Shown here piece after piece: positions 7,675 through 15,539 of a DNA stretch of 37,627 nt. Origin of the DNA: Xanthobacteraceae bacterium (GTDB taxonomy: Bacteria; Pseudomonadota; Alphaproteobacteria; Rhizobiales; Xanthobacteraceae); contig JAIESR010000004.1 in assembly GCA_019745775.1 (NCBI GenBank), forward strand, positions 1-37,627, read 5' to 3'. The first letter of the stretch is position 1. Each line of letters opens with the position of its first letter. Under the pieces are notes generated by a model. The model was given only the letters and a program-made list of their open reading frames with translations. It did not search any database and was not told where the DNA came from. The translations under genes were made by a program, and so were the position numbers.

Positions 7675-9132
7675 TTACCCCATAGTTTCAGATGGCTTCA
7701 GCATTTCCTGAAGCTTTCGGCGGTCGACCCGGCCGATCGCCAGTCGTGGGATATCCGCTACCTGCACGACCCGCACCGGCACCTCCCCGGCCGGCAGCCG
7801 CCGGGCGCAGTGATCGCCGATGGCCTGCGGGTCGAGCCCGGCGCTGCCGGTCACCGCCGCCCAGACCTCCTCGATGCCGAGCGCATTCGGCACGCCGATC
7901 GCGGCGGCGAAGCTCACACCCGGATAGCTCATCAGCGCCGCCTCGACGGCTTCCGGGCTGATCTTGACGCCGCCGAGGTCGATGATGTTCTTCTCGCGGC
8001 CGGTGACGACCATCATGCCATGCTCGGTCACGCGACCGATGTCGCCGGGATAGAACCATCCGTCGCGGAAGAACTTGTCCGACCCGGGCGGATTGCCGAC
8101 ATAGCCGTCGACGCAGCGCGGTCCGCGAAACCGCAGCAGCCCTTCCTGGCCGGTGGGAAGCGCACGCCCGTCATGATCCGACGCTTCGACGATCATGCCC
8201 GGCGAGACGTAACCGACCGCGCCCGGGATATCGGCCATGTGGTGCGCCGGCGCCGCCGCCGTCGGGTTGCCTTCCGTCGCGCCGTAAGCCCCGATCAGCT
8301 GCGAGGCCAGCGTCGCACGCACACGATCGGCCAGCGGCTTGACCAGCATGCTGGCAATCGACATCACCACCTCGAACGGCGAAGAGAACGCCGGCGAGCG
8401 CTCGTAGTAGTCGAGGATTTCCGCCAGGCCGCCCGGCGACGCGATCATGCATTGCACATTGTAGAGCGTGAGCGCCTGCAACGTCTCCGCCGCGTCGCGG
8501 CCGCGCAGGAACAGCGCGCCGCCCCGCGCCAGCGTGTAGACGCCCCACAGGAATCCGAAATTCGCGGCGATGCCGGGATCGAGAAACGATCGCGTGCAGG
8601 CGGGAAGCCTGCTGCCGAAAGCCACGTCGAACGAGTACAGCCGCCGCACCATCATTTCATGTGTCAGAGCCACGCCTTTCGGGTGACCGGTGGTGCCGGA
8701 CGTGAGGATGATCCGCGCAACCGCGAGCGAATCCCGTTCCACGTCGACCGGTGGCGGCGCGCCATCGCCGGCGATCCATCCCTGGTCGGCCGGCAATACG
8801 CGCGCGGCATTTTGGACAGCGCCGCCGGTGTCGGTGATCGCGAGGCTGACATTGCATTCGGCCGGCACCGACGGGACGACGCTCGACAGGCTGATCGCGC
8901 CGATGCGGCCGAGGCCGAGCACCAGGATCCAATGCAGCATCGGGTCGGCGCAGATCACCGCCACGGTGTCGCCGCGCTTCACGCCTTGGCTGAGAGCATG
9001 GCGCGCGGCGTTATTCGCCAGCGCCTCCAGCCGGCCGTAGCTGACCAGGCCGAGCGCCCGCCCCGGCGCGCAGATGGCCGGCGCCGTCGGCTGAAACTTC
9101 GCCTGTAGGTGGAATGCTTCGAAGACGTTCAC
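7675..9132 (-). CDS. ANL-superfamily adenylating ligase, copy B, with A10 Lys replaced by Arg
   Basis: This 485-residue paralogue of the ligase at 5211-6656 has A3 LTSGTTGHPKG, A5 YGATEG, A7 YPGD and A8 GREKNIIDLGG intact. The A10 motif, normally GK, reads LAIGRVDRRK, which puts Arg468 where copy A has Lys468. That lysine contacts the ATP phosphates and substrate carboxylate in the adenylation step, so this copy may be slowed in adenylation or altered in function. It starts with GTG at 9132, overlapping the stop of the upstream gene by 4 bases (GTGA), which indicates translational coupling. A barrel gene follows 135 bases downstream. Confidence 0.87.
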   Translation of the reverse strand: MNVFEAFHLQAKFQPTAPAICAPGRALGLVSYGRLEALANNAARHALSQGVKRGDTVAVICADPMLHWILVLGLGRIGAISLSSVVPSVPAECNVSLAITDTGGAVQNAARVLPADQGWIAGDGAPPPVDVERDSLAVARIILTSGTTGHPKGVALTHEMMVRRLYSFDVAFGSRLPACTRSFLDPGIAANFGFLWGVYTLARGGALFLRGRDAAETLQALTLYNVQCMIASPGGLAEILDYYERSPAFSSPFEVVMSIASMLVKPLADRVRATLASQLIGAYGATEGNPTAAAPAHHMADIPGAVGYVSPGMIVEASDHDGRALPTGQEGLLRFRGPRCVDGYVGNPPGSDKFFRDGWFYPGDIGRVTEHGMMVVTGREKNIIDLGGVKISPEAVEAALMSYPGVSFAAAIGVPNALGIEEVWAAVTGSAGLDPQAIGDHCARRLPAGEVPVRVVQVADIPRLAIGRVDRRKLQEMLKPSETMG

Positions 9133-9749
9133 GGCAGCACATCCTGCGGGATATCACTGGGGTTGAAGCTGCGCGGCCAGTTCTTGCGCCCCCACCCTAT
9201 TGCGTGTGCAATCAGGATCGGAATGAAGACCAGAAAAATTGCGACCTTTAACCAGAGCGAATCCCCGAAACGCTCCGAGATCACGAAGACCAGCACCGGC
9301 ACCAAGCCAAGCAGCAAGGTGTTCGCGAACCAATAACGGAACGGGTGCAGCCCGGCGCGGAAACGTGCCGCCGGATTGGCGACCACCACCCGCGCGATCA
9401 GTGCGCGTACGAACGCCACATACGTCGCCGTACGATCCTCGGAGAAGCCAAAACCGGTATGATGGGTCGACTGAATCTCGAGGTCCGCGTCGATGTGCAT
9501 CCGCCGGCGCATGCGCAGGGCGCAGCCATAGCCCACAGTGTTGTACTGGGTCGGCGCATAGTAGAGGCGCACCTCAACAATGTCCCGGTAAGGGAATCGC
9601 ACAATCCCGTCCGGACCCGCCGCCGGGCCGTTCTGCAGGTCGACGGGGCCGCCCTGCAATTCGAGCGCGTCCGGGGTTAGGCGCCAGACCGCTTCATCTT
9701 CCAGAATGCGAGCGCGGGCGACGTAGGTGGGCGGGGCAGCCTCGTTCAT
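9129..9749 (-). CDS. Small membrane protein with soluble N-terminal domain, unknown function
   Basis: This 206-residue protein was not recognised with confidence. Residues 1 to about 135 look soluble and beta-rich, with a pattern (YRDIVEVRLYY, then strands ending in arginine-rich CALRMRRRMHID) reminiscent of PH-like membrane-associated domains. Two hydrophobic segments follow (about 141-163 and 167-186), then a short tail with WPRSFNPSDIP. It overlaps the downstream ligase gene by 4 bases, so the two are translationally coupled and may work together at the inner membrane. No second copy accompanies the downstream ligase-barrel pair, so the duplicated unit did not include it or lost it. Confidence 0.7.
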   Translation of the reverse strand: MNEAAPPTYVARARILEDEAVWRLTPDALELQGGPVDLQNGPAAGPDGIVRFPYRDIVEVRLYYAPTQYNTVGYGCALRMRRRMHIDADLEIQSTHHTGFGFSEDRTATYVAFVRALIARVVVANPAARFRAGLHPFRYWFANTLLLGLVPVLVFVISERFGDSLWLKVAIFLVFIPILIAHAIGWGRKNWPRSFNPSDIPQDVLP

Positions 9750-9836
9750 TGGGGCAACTTAGCATGGGTGGCGGCGGCCAACGGGCCATGAAGAAGCTGT
9801 GACAAACGGGCCAGCCTGCGCTATCTAGCCCCCGGA

Positions 9837-10991
9837 ATGCAGCCAATCACCGATACAAAAACACTATCCGAGACCTGTGCGCGCCTGGCGCGGCACCCCT
9901 TCGTCACGGTCGACACCGAATTCCTGCGCGAGAGCACGTATTACCCCAAGCTCTGCGTGCTGCAGATGGCCAGCGTCGACGAGTCGGTCGTGGTCGACGC
10001 CCTGGCACCCGATATCGAGCTCCGCCCGCTGTTCGAGCTCCTGGCCGACCAGCGCGTGGTGAAGGTCTTCCACGCCGCCCGCCAGGACATCGAGATCTGC
10101 TGGCACGAGGCGCAGATGATCCCCGCCCCGCTGTTCGACACCCAGGTCGCGGCGATGGTCCTCGGCTATGGCGACTCGATCTCCTACGACCAGCTGGTGC
10201 ACCGCATCACCGGCGACACCCTCGACAAGTCGAGCCGCTTTACCGACTGGACCCGCCGGCCGCTCAGCGACGCACAACTGACCTATGCCGTCTCCGACGT
10301 CACTCACCTGCGGGACGTGTACCTCAAACTCTCCACCGATCTCGCCAAGCGCGGACGCTCCGACTGGTTGCACGACGAGATGCGCGTCCTCACCTCGCCC
10401 GAGACCTATCGCATGGAGCCCGAGCACGCCTGGCAGCGGCTCAAGACCCGCGTGCGCAAGCCCAAGGAGCTGGCGGTGCTGATCGCGGTCGCGGCCTGGC
10501 GCGAGCGCGAGGCGCAGACCCGCGACGTGCCGCGCAGCCGCGTGCTCAAGGACGACGTGATCGGCGATATCGCGATCCAGGCGCCGACCACGATCGAGCG
10601 GCTCGCCAGCCTGCGCTCGCTGCCCAAGGGCTTCGAGCGCTCGAAGTGGGGCGAGGCCATCGTCGAGGCGGTCAAGGCCGGACTCGCGCGCGACCCGAAA
10701 ACGTTGCCTCGGTTCGAGCGGGCAAAGCCCGCCGTCAACGGCCAGGCCACCGTCGAGCTGCTCAAGGTCCTGCTGCGCATGACCTCGGAGAAGCACGGCG
10801 TCGCCGCCAAAGTGATCGCCACGGTCGACGACCTCGACCGCATCGCCGCCGACGACGAGGCCGATGTGCCGGCGCTGTCGGGCTGGCGGCGCGAGCTGTT
10901 CGGCGAAAAAGCGATTGCGCTCAAGCATGGCAAGCTCGCGCTGGCGGTCGAACGAGGCCGCGTGGTGGCCGTAGACAAGCCCGCGTCCTGA
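9837..10991 (+). CDS. rnd: Ribonuclease D
   Basis: This 384-residue 3'-5' exoribonuclease trims the 3' ends of tRNA precursors and other structured RNAs. The DEDDy exonuclease core is complete: Asp26 and Glu28 in VDTEF, Asp84 in ARQDIEI, then Tyr150 and Asp154 in YAVSDVTHL. The C-terminal half contains HRDC-type helices (from about residue 205: [31 protein letters not shown]). The length agrees with family members. It is divergent from the membrane-protein gene at 9749, with an 87-base gap for both promoters. The next gene starts 36 bases downstream on the same strand and could be co-transcribed. Confidence 0.95.
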   Translation: MQPITDTKTLSETCARLARHPFVTVDTEFLRESTYYPKLCVLQMASVDESVVVDALAPDIELRPLFELLADQRVVKVFHAARQDIEICWHEAQMIPAPLFDTQVAAMVLGYGDSISYDQLVHRITGDTLDKSSRFTDWTRRPLSDAQLTYAVSDVTHLRDVYLKLSTDLAKRGRSDWLHDEMRVLTSPETYRMEPEHAWQRLKTRVRKPKELAVLIAVAAWREREAQTRDVPRSRVLKDDVIGDIAIQAPTTIERLASLRSLPKGFERSKWGEAIVEAVKAGLARDPKTLPRFERAKPAVNGQATVELLKVLLRMTSEKHGVAAKVIATVDDLDRIAADDEADVPALSGWRRELFGEKAIALKHGKLALAVERGRVVAVDKPAS

Positions 10992-11027
10992 GGCGATCCT
11001 GCGCCTGGACTATTCCAGGGGTAGGAC

Positions 11028-12638
11028 ATGAACAAGGTCGCCGTCGCCGACTGGTCCACGCTGAAAGATCGCGCGCCCGAATATGCGCTGGTCGGCAATG
11101 TCGACCTGGTCGTGATCCGTTACGGCGACAACGTGTCGGTGATGTACGGGCGCTGCCTGCACCGCGGCGCCCTGCTCGCCGACGGCCGCATCGACGGCGA
11201 CAACCTGATCTGCGGCCTGCACGACTGGGACTACCGGATCGACACCGGCATCAGCGAATACAACAACAAAGAAGTGCTGCCGAAATTCGCGGCATGGGTC
11301 GACGGCGGCAAGGTGCTGGTCGACGCCGACGAGATTGCGGCCTGGGAGCAGGGCCACCCGCAGCCCTACAAGCGCGACAGCTATCTCGGCCTCTATGCCG
11401 AAGTGCATGCCGATCCGGTCGAGCCGCATGTCCAGCAGATCCAGCACCATGCGACGCACGGCCTGCGCAAGACGGGACATCACGGCCCGGTCGCCGCCAT
11501 GGGCGTGCCGCGCCAGGAGCTGCCGTCGTGGGACGACATCCAGTTCGTCACCGCGCAGCTCGCCACCGCCCCTCGCCTCGACGACGAGCCGGTCGGCACC
11601 GAGGTCGTGGTCGGCCCCAATGCGCAGAAGCCGCTGACGCTGAAGATTCCGCTGCTCGTGTCGGACATGAGCTTCGGCTCGCTCTCGGAGCCCGCCAAGG
11701 TCGCGCTCGCGCGCGGCGCCGAGCTTGCCGGCACCGGCATCGCCTCCGGCGAAGGCGGCATGCTCGCCGAGGAACAGGCCGCCAACAGCCGCTACTTCTA
11801 CGAATACGCCTCCGCCCGCTTCGGCTTCGCCTGGGAAAAGGTGATGCGGGTGCAGGCATTTCATTTCAAGGGCGGACAGGCGGCCAAGACCGGCACCGGC
11901 GGCCATCTGCCGGCGCGCAAGAACGTCGGCAAGATCGCGCTCACCCGCGGCCTGCCTGAAGGCACCGACGCGATCTCGCCGGCACGCTTCCCGGACTGGA
12001 CCGAGCCGAAACAGATCCGCGCCTTTGCCGACGAGGTGCGCAGCCGCACCGGCGGCATCCCGATCGGCTACAAGCTGTCGGCGCAGCACATCGAGCAGGA
12101 CATCGACGCCGCACTCGAAGTCGGCTGCGACTACGTCATCCTCGATGGCCGCGGCGGCGCGACCGGCGCGGCGCCGCTGATCTTTCGCGACCACATCTCG
12201 GTGCCGACGATCCCGGCGCTGGCGCGGGCCCGCGCGCATCTCGACAAGAGCGGCAAGGACGTCACGCTGATCATCACCGGCGGCCTGCGCACCGCGGCCG
12301 ATTTCGCCAAGGCGCTGGCGCTCGGCGCCGACGCGGTGGCGATCGCCAATTCGGCGATCCAGGCGATCGGCTGCATCGGGATGCGCGCCTGCCATACCAA
12401 CAACTGCCCGGTCGGCATCGCGACGCAGAATCCGCGCCTCACCGCGCGTCTTGACGTCGCCGAGTCAGCGGAACGGCTGGCGCGCTTCCTGGAAACATCT
12501 GTCGAGCTGATGAAGATCCTGGCGCGCGCCTGCGGGCACACGCATCTCAATCAGTTCTGCGTCGACGATCTGACGACCTGGAAGGCGGAGATGGCGCGTC
12601 TCTCCGGCGTTCCCTATGGCGGCGTCGGCGCGGTCTAG
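11028..12638 (+). CDS. Rieske [2Fe-2S] domain fused to glutamate-synthase-type FMN domain
   Basis: This 536-residue oxidoreductase has an N-terminal Rieske domain (about 1-115) with ligands Cys43-His45 and Cys62-His65 (CLH...CGLH). The rest is a GltB-type FMN barrel (about 150-536) with the cysteine cluster Cys449, Cys455 and Cys460 (CIGMRACHTNNC), which binds a [3Fe-4S] centre in glutamate synthase. It has no N-terminal glutamine amidotransferase domain and no GltD partner nearby, so it is not a normal glutamate synthase. The Rieske domain probably feeds electrons to the Fe-S/FMN core. N-methylglutamate synthase subunits use the same barrel. The substrate is unknown. The stop codon TAG abuts a mobile-looking 144-bp element. 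Confidence 0.87.
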   Translation: MNKVAVADWSTLKDRAPEYALVGNVDLVVIRYGDNVSVMYGRCLHRGALLADGRIDGDNLICGLHDWDYRIDTGISEYNNKEVLPKFAAWVDGGKVLVDADEIAAWEQGHPQPYKRDSYLGLYAEVHADPVEPHVQQIQHHATHGLRKTGHHGPVAAMGVPRQELPSWDDIQFVTAQLATAPRLDDEPVGTEVVVGPNAQKPLTLKIPLLVSDMSFGSLSEPAKVALARGAELAGTGIASGEGGMLAEEQAANSRYFYEYASARFGFAWEKVMRVQAFHFKGGQAAKTGTGGHLPARKNVGKIALTRGLPEGTDAISPARFPDWTEPKQIRAFADEVRSRTGGIPIGYKLSAQHIEQDIDAALEVGCDYVILDGRGGATGAAPLIFRDHISVPTIPALARARAHLDKSGKDVTLIITGGLRTAADFAKALALGADAVAIANSAIQAIGCIGMRACHTNNCPVGIATQNPRLTARLDVAESAERLARFLETSVELMKILARACGHTHLNQFCVDDLTTWKAEMARLSGVPYGGVGAV

Positions 12639-12782
12639 TACCAACCGTCGTTGACTTCGACCTATCCCGCCGTCATTGCCGGGCTTGACCCGGCAATCCA
12701 TCCTGTTGAATCGACTCTTCATTTTTGATGGATGCGCGGGTCAAGCCCGCGCATGACGAGTCAACATTTGTGCCGGTTGGTA
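12639..12782. repeat. 144-bp MITE-like palindromic element, copy 1
   Basis: This element begins TACCAACCG and ends CGGTTGGTA, giving perfect terminal inverted repeats of 9 bp. It holds two strong internal hairpins, each 23 bp (arms ATTGCCGGG.. near 12676-12698 and ATGCGCGGG.. near 12732-12754). The two halves are themselves imperfect inverted copies, so the whole element can fold as a cloverleaf. It is flanked by TAG on both sides (12636-12638 and 12783-12785), consistent with a 3-bp target duplication of the upstream stop codon. The reverse complement matches 20796-20939 at 140 of 144 positions by my alignment. It encodes no transposase. Confidence 0.88.
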
Positions 12783-12789
12783 TAGGGCT

Positions 12790-13092
12790 TCAGCGCGCGC
12801 CCGGCCGCGGCGGATCCTGCTCATCCGACGACCGGCTGGAGTCGCCCGGCGTGCCGGAGCGCCGCTCGGACGGCGAGACCAGCTCGCTCGATGGCGCGAC
12901 CGGCGGCGCTGCGCCCGGCGCAGGGGCACGCGCCCCGCCAATAGCCGGAGCCTTGCCGTACGGCATGGGTGACGCGGGGACCGGCCGCTGAGCGGGCGGT
13001 GCCGATTGTGGCGGCGGCGCCGATTGCGCGTGCGCGGCGAGCGGTGCTGACACAAGAAGCACGCCCGCGAGAATGATCGGCCATAGCTTCAC
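12790..13092 (-). CDS. Small proline/alanine-rich exported protein
   Basis: This 100-residue protein has a signal peptide (VKLWPIILAGVLLVSAPLAAHAQ, about 1-23). A low-complexity mature part rich in Pro, Ala, Ser and Gly follows, then a charged tail (SSDEQDPPRPG). I chose GTG at 13092 because AGGAG lies 8 bases upstream and the signal peptide starts there; an in-frame ATG at 13125 would add eleven non-hydrophobic residues. It converges on the Rieske-FMN gene. Without the inserted repeat the two stop codons would lie only a few bases apart. I do not recognise a family, and low-complexity composition prevents a functional call. Confidence 0.6.
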   Translation of the reverse strand: MKLWPIILAGVLLVSAPLAAHAQSAPPPQSAPPAQRPVPASPMPYGKAPAIGGARAPAPGAAPPVAPSSELVSPSERRSGTPGDSSRSSDEQDPPRPGAR

Positions 13093-13155
13093 GGCACGTT
13101 CTCCTGCGTTGAATATCCAGGGCACGTTCAGAGGCGATCCTACGACGCGCCGGAT

Positions 13156-13875
13156 TCAAGGCTGTTGTGTGACTTCACGCCGACCAACAGCCCTCGGCCG
13201 TCGCGGCAGCGACAATGCCAGGATCAGTCCCAACACCACGAACATGAACGTCCAGATCAGCAGCAGCGGCTTCCACGCCTCGCCCAGGCCGAAGAGATTG
13301 ATCGACGCCAGGTAGATCGGGAAGTTCAGCAGAAAGTGTCCGACCATTCCGGCGAGGCCCCCGAGCACAAAGGAACGGCCGGCGGCCAGCGCATAGAACG
13401 GCGGGATCAACAAGGCACCGTGCAGGAAGCAGACCTCGAGCCGCTCGATGATAAAGCCGACGAACATCCAGAATGGCAGATCGGGATAGCCCGGCGACTT
13501 GATCAGGGCATGCGCCAGGAACCAGATTTCGCCGATGCCGAAACCGGCACCGGCGGCGAGCGCAAGAAAGATCGGATCGCGCCGGATCGCTTCCCTCACC
13601 TTCGGCACGGCCGCGGTCAGCCATTTGGCCGGCTCTTCGGTCAGCGGCGCGTAGAACAGCGATACGATCGTCACCACGCCGGCGGAGATACCGAATGTCG
13701 TCCGCAGCAGGCCGTCGATCGGGAGGCGCACCAAATAGATCATCAGCGGCTGAAGCGGCAGCGCAATCAGGAATGCGAGCAGCATAGCGCGCCGCTCGTC
13801 CGACTGTCGAAGCAAAGCCGCAAAACCGCAGAGCGCCAGTGCGGTCGTGATCGATGCAGCGATGAAGAGCCCCAC
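13156..13875 (-). CDS. PrsW-like intramembrane metalloprotease family protein
   Basis: This 239-residue multi-pass membrane protein has about seven hydrophobic segments. Within them are polar motifs like those of PrsW/CPBP-type intramembrane proteases: TEEPAKW (EExxK, about 78-84), GIGEIWF (Glu near 115), FLHGALL (His near 151) and GMVGHFLLN (His near 177). These Glu and His residues would bind the catalytic metal. PrsW members cleave membrane-bound anti-sigma factors or process peptides. No anti-sigma factor gene is adjacent, so the substrate is unknown. The start is GTG at 13875. It lies downstream of ppx, separated by a repeat-like hairpin at 13914-13932. Confidence 0.7.
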   Translation of the reverse strand: MGLFIAASITTALALCGFAALLRQSDERRAMLLAFLIALPLQPLMIYLVRLPIDGLLRTTFGISAGVVTIVSLFYAPLTEEPAKWLTAAVPKVREAIRRDPIFLALAAGAGFGIGEIWFLAHALIKSPGYPDLPFWMFVGFIIERLEVCFLHGALLIPPFYALAAGRSFVLGGLAGMVGHFLLNFPIYLASINLFGLGEAWKPLLLIWTFMFVVLGLILALSLPRRPRAVGRREVTQQP

Positions 13876-13886
13876 CCCCGCCCCCG

Positions 13887-13932
13887 GTCAGAGCATGATC
13901 CCGAAAAGCCTGCCCCCGGAATCGATCCGGGG
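13887..13932. repeat. Rhizobiales-type intergenic repeat with hairpin
   Basis: The segment starts with AGAGCATGATCC-like sequence, which I recall as a frequent intergenic repeat of Bradyrhizobium and relatives. It contains a perfect 7-bp stem (CCCCGGA 13914-13920 with TCCGGGG 13926-13932, 5-base loop). It sits between the ppx stop and the PrsW-like gene start on the minus strand and may act as an attenuator or weak terminator. There is no convincing T-run. Confidence 0.45.
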
Positions 13933-13955
13933 CGGGACCCGAACGCAACGCGCCC

Positions 13956-15539
13956 TTACTCCAGCTCCATCAACGGCTCGCGGCCAATCAGCCGCGCCAG
14001 CTGGCGCAGGCGCACGAACACGCGCTCGCCGGCGAGATCGCGCAGGCCGTTGCGGAAGCGCAGCACGACGCGCCCGCGCTCGACCACCATCGGCGTCTTG
14101 GGCAGGATGCCGGTGGTCGACGCCGAAACCAGATAGGCGACGCGCAGCGCCGCACCGAGCACGCGGGCGCGGTCGAGTATGCGGGTCGTGGCGAGCTCGC
14201 GGATGCGCGGCGAGAGCTCCTCGTCGACCAGCCCGACATGGCGGAAGAACACCGCGAGCGCGAGATAGACGCGCCCGGGATGGTCGATGCCGACGAAAGC
14301 CGCATTGGCGATGATGTTGAGCGACTGCTCGCCGCGGTAGTCGGGGTGCGCGCGCCAGCCGATGTCCGCCAAGAGGCAGGCGGCGTGGCGCAGGCGGCGC
14401 TCCTCGGCGGTCTCGTCGAGCCCGGTCGAGGCCATGAAGCGGTCGGTCCAGGCGATCAGCTCGTCGCCGTGCGCGGGCGCCCGCGAGCGCAGCACGTTGA
14501 GCTCCTGCGCGGCCGCGAGCAGCGAGTCCTTGCGCCGGTCGTCGCCATCGAGCATGCCGTAGAGCAGGCCTTCGCGCACGCCGAGGGCGGAGATGACGAT
14601 GTCCTTCGGGCGCGCGATCTCGATCAGGTGCTCGAGCACGACCGCGGCATAGGCGAGCAGCGGCCGCCGGGCGTCGGCGACGACTTCGATCTGCGACAGC
14701 GTCTCCGCGTTCACCCGGTGCACCAGGCCGGCGAAGTCGTAGGCCTCACGCGCCGGGATGACGTAGCCGTGCATCACATGCAGCGGATAGCCGGTCTGCC
14801 ACATGTGCAGGCGCGCGAGCGCACGCCAGGTGCCGCCGATCGCGTAGAAGGTGCGGTTGGCGCCGGCCTTGAGCAGCCTGGCGTCGCCGAGCGACTTGCG
14901 CACCAGCTTCTCGGCCTTCTTGATCGAGTTCTCGGTGACATCTTGCAGCGCCAGTCCGCCGAGCGGCAGCGTGACGCCGGTATGCACCTTGTGGCCGTGC
15001 ACCTCGGACAGTTCAAGCGAACCGCCGCCGAGATCGCCGACGAGGCCGTCGGGCTTGTGGAATCCGCATACGACGCCGAGCGCGCTCAGCTCCGCTTCGC
15101 GCTTGCCCGAAATGATCTCGACCTTGGTGCGGCAGATGCGTTCCGCTTCGGTGACGAAGGCTTTGCCGTTCTTGGCGTCGCGACAGGCGGCGGTCGCCAC
15201 CACCCACAGCGCGCCGACCTCCATGCGATCGCACAGCATGCGGAAGCGCCTGAGCGCGCCGAGCGCCTTTTCCACGGCATCGGAGGCAAGGAGCCCCGTC
15301 GACTGCACCTCGCGGCCGAGACCGGCCAGCACCTTCTCGTTGAAAATGGGCGTCGGGCTGCGCGTCAGGCCCTCGTAGGTGACGAGGCGCACCGAGTTGG
15401 AACCGATGTCGATCACCGCGACTGGCTGCCCGTAATCAAGGCGTCCTTGTGCAGCCTGCATCGCGAGCGGCCGGCGCTTAACCGCGCTCGAGGCGGCGTA
15501 CAAGGCTGCGCGGCGACGATTCTTTGAGCGATTTGCCAC
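13956..15539 (-). CDS. ppx: Exopolyphosphatase (Ppx/GppA family)
   Basis: This enzyme removes terminal phosphates from inorganic polyphosphate, and some relatives hydrolyse pppGpp. It is an ASKHA-fold protein: the phosphate-1 loop [13 protein letters not shown] lies about residues 40-52 and the second glycine-rich loop [10 protein letters not shown] about 167-176, followed by an HD-like helical C-terminal half. The long GTG start at 15539 overlaps ppk by 62 bases and gives a basic 26-residue extension. An ATG at 15461, 16 bases after the ppk stop, gives 501 residues beginning MQAAQG and is an equally plausible start. Its position right behind ppk puts synthesis and breakdown of polyphosphate in one transcription unit. 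Confidence 0.92.
   Translation of the reverse strand: MANRSKNRRRAALYAASSAVKRRPLAMQAAQGRLDYGQPVAVIDIGSNSVRLVTYEGLTRSPTPIFNEKVLAGLGREVQSTGLLASDAVEKALGALRRFRMLCDRMEVGALWVVATAACRDAKNGKAFVTEAERICRTKVEIISGKREAELSALGVVCGFHKPDGLVGDLGGGSLELSEVHGHKVHTGVTLPLGGLALQDVTENSIKKAEKLVRKSLGDARLLKAGANRTFYAIGGTWRALARLHMWQTGYPLHVMHGYVIPAREAYDFAGLVHRVNAETLSQIEVVADARRPLLAYAAVVLEHLIEIARPKDIVISALGVREGLLYGMLDGDDRRKDSLLAAAQELNVLRSRAPAHGDELIAWTDRFMASTGLDETAEERRLRHAACLLADIGWRAHPDYRGEQSLNIIANAAFVGIDHPGRVYLALAVFFRHVGLVDEELSPRIRELATTRILDRARVLGAALRVAYLVSASTTGILPKTPMVVERGRVVLRFRNGLRDLAGERVFVRLRQLARLIGREPLMELE

Noticed and set aside
11028-12638. Annotation as glutamate synthase large subunit (gltB)
   Set aside because: The glutamine amidotransferase domain is missing, a Rieske domain is fused and no gltD is nearby. 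The reaction is unknown, so no symbol was given.
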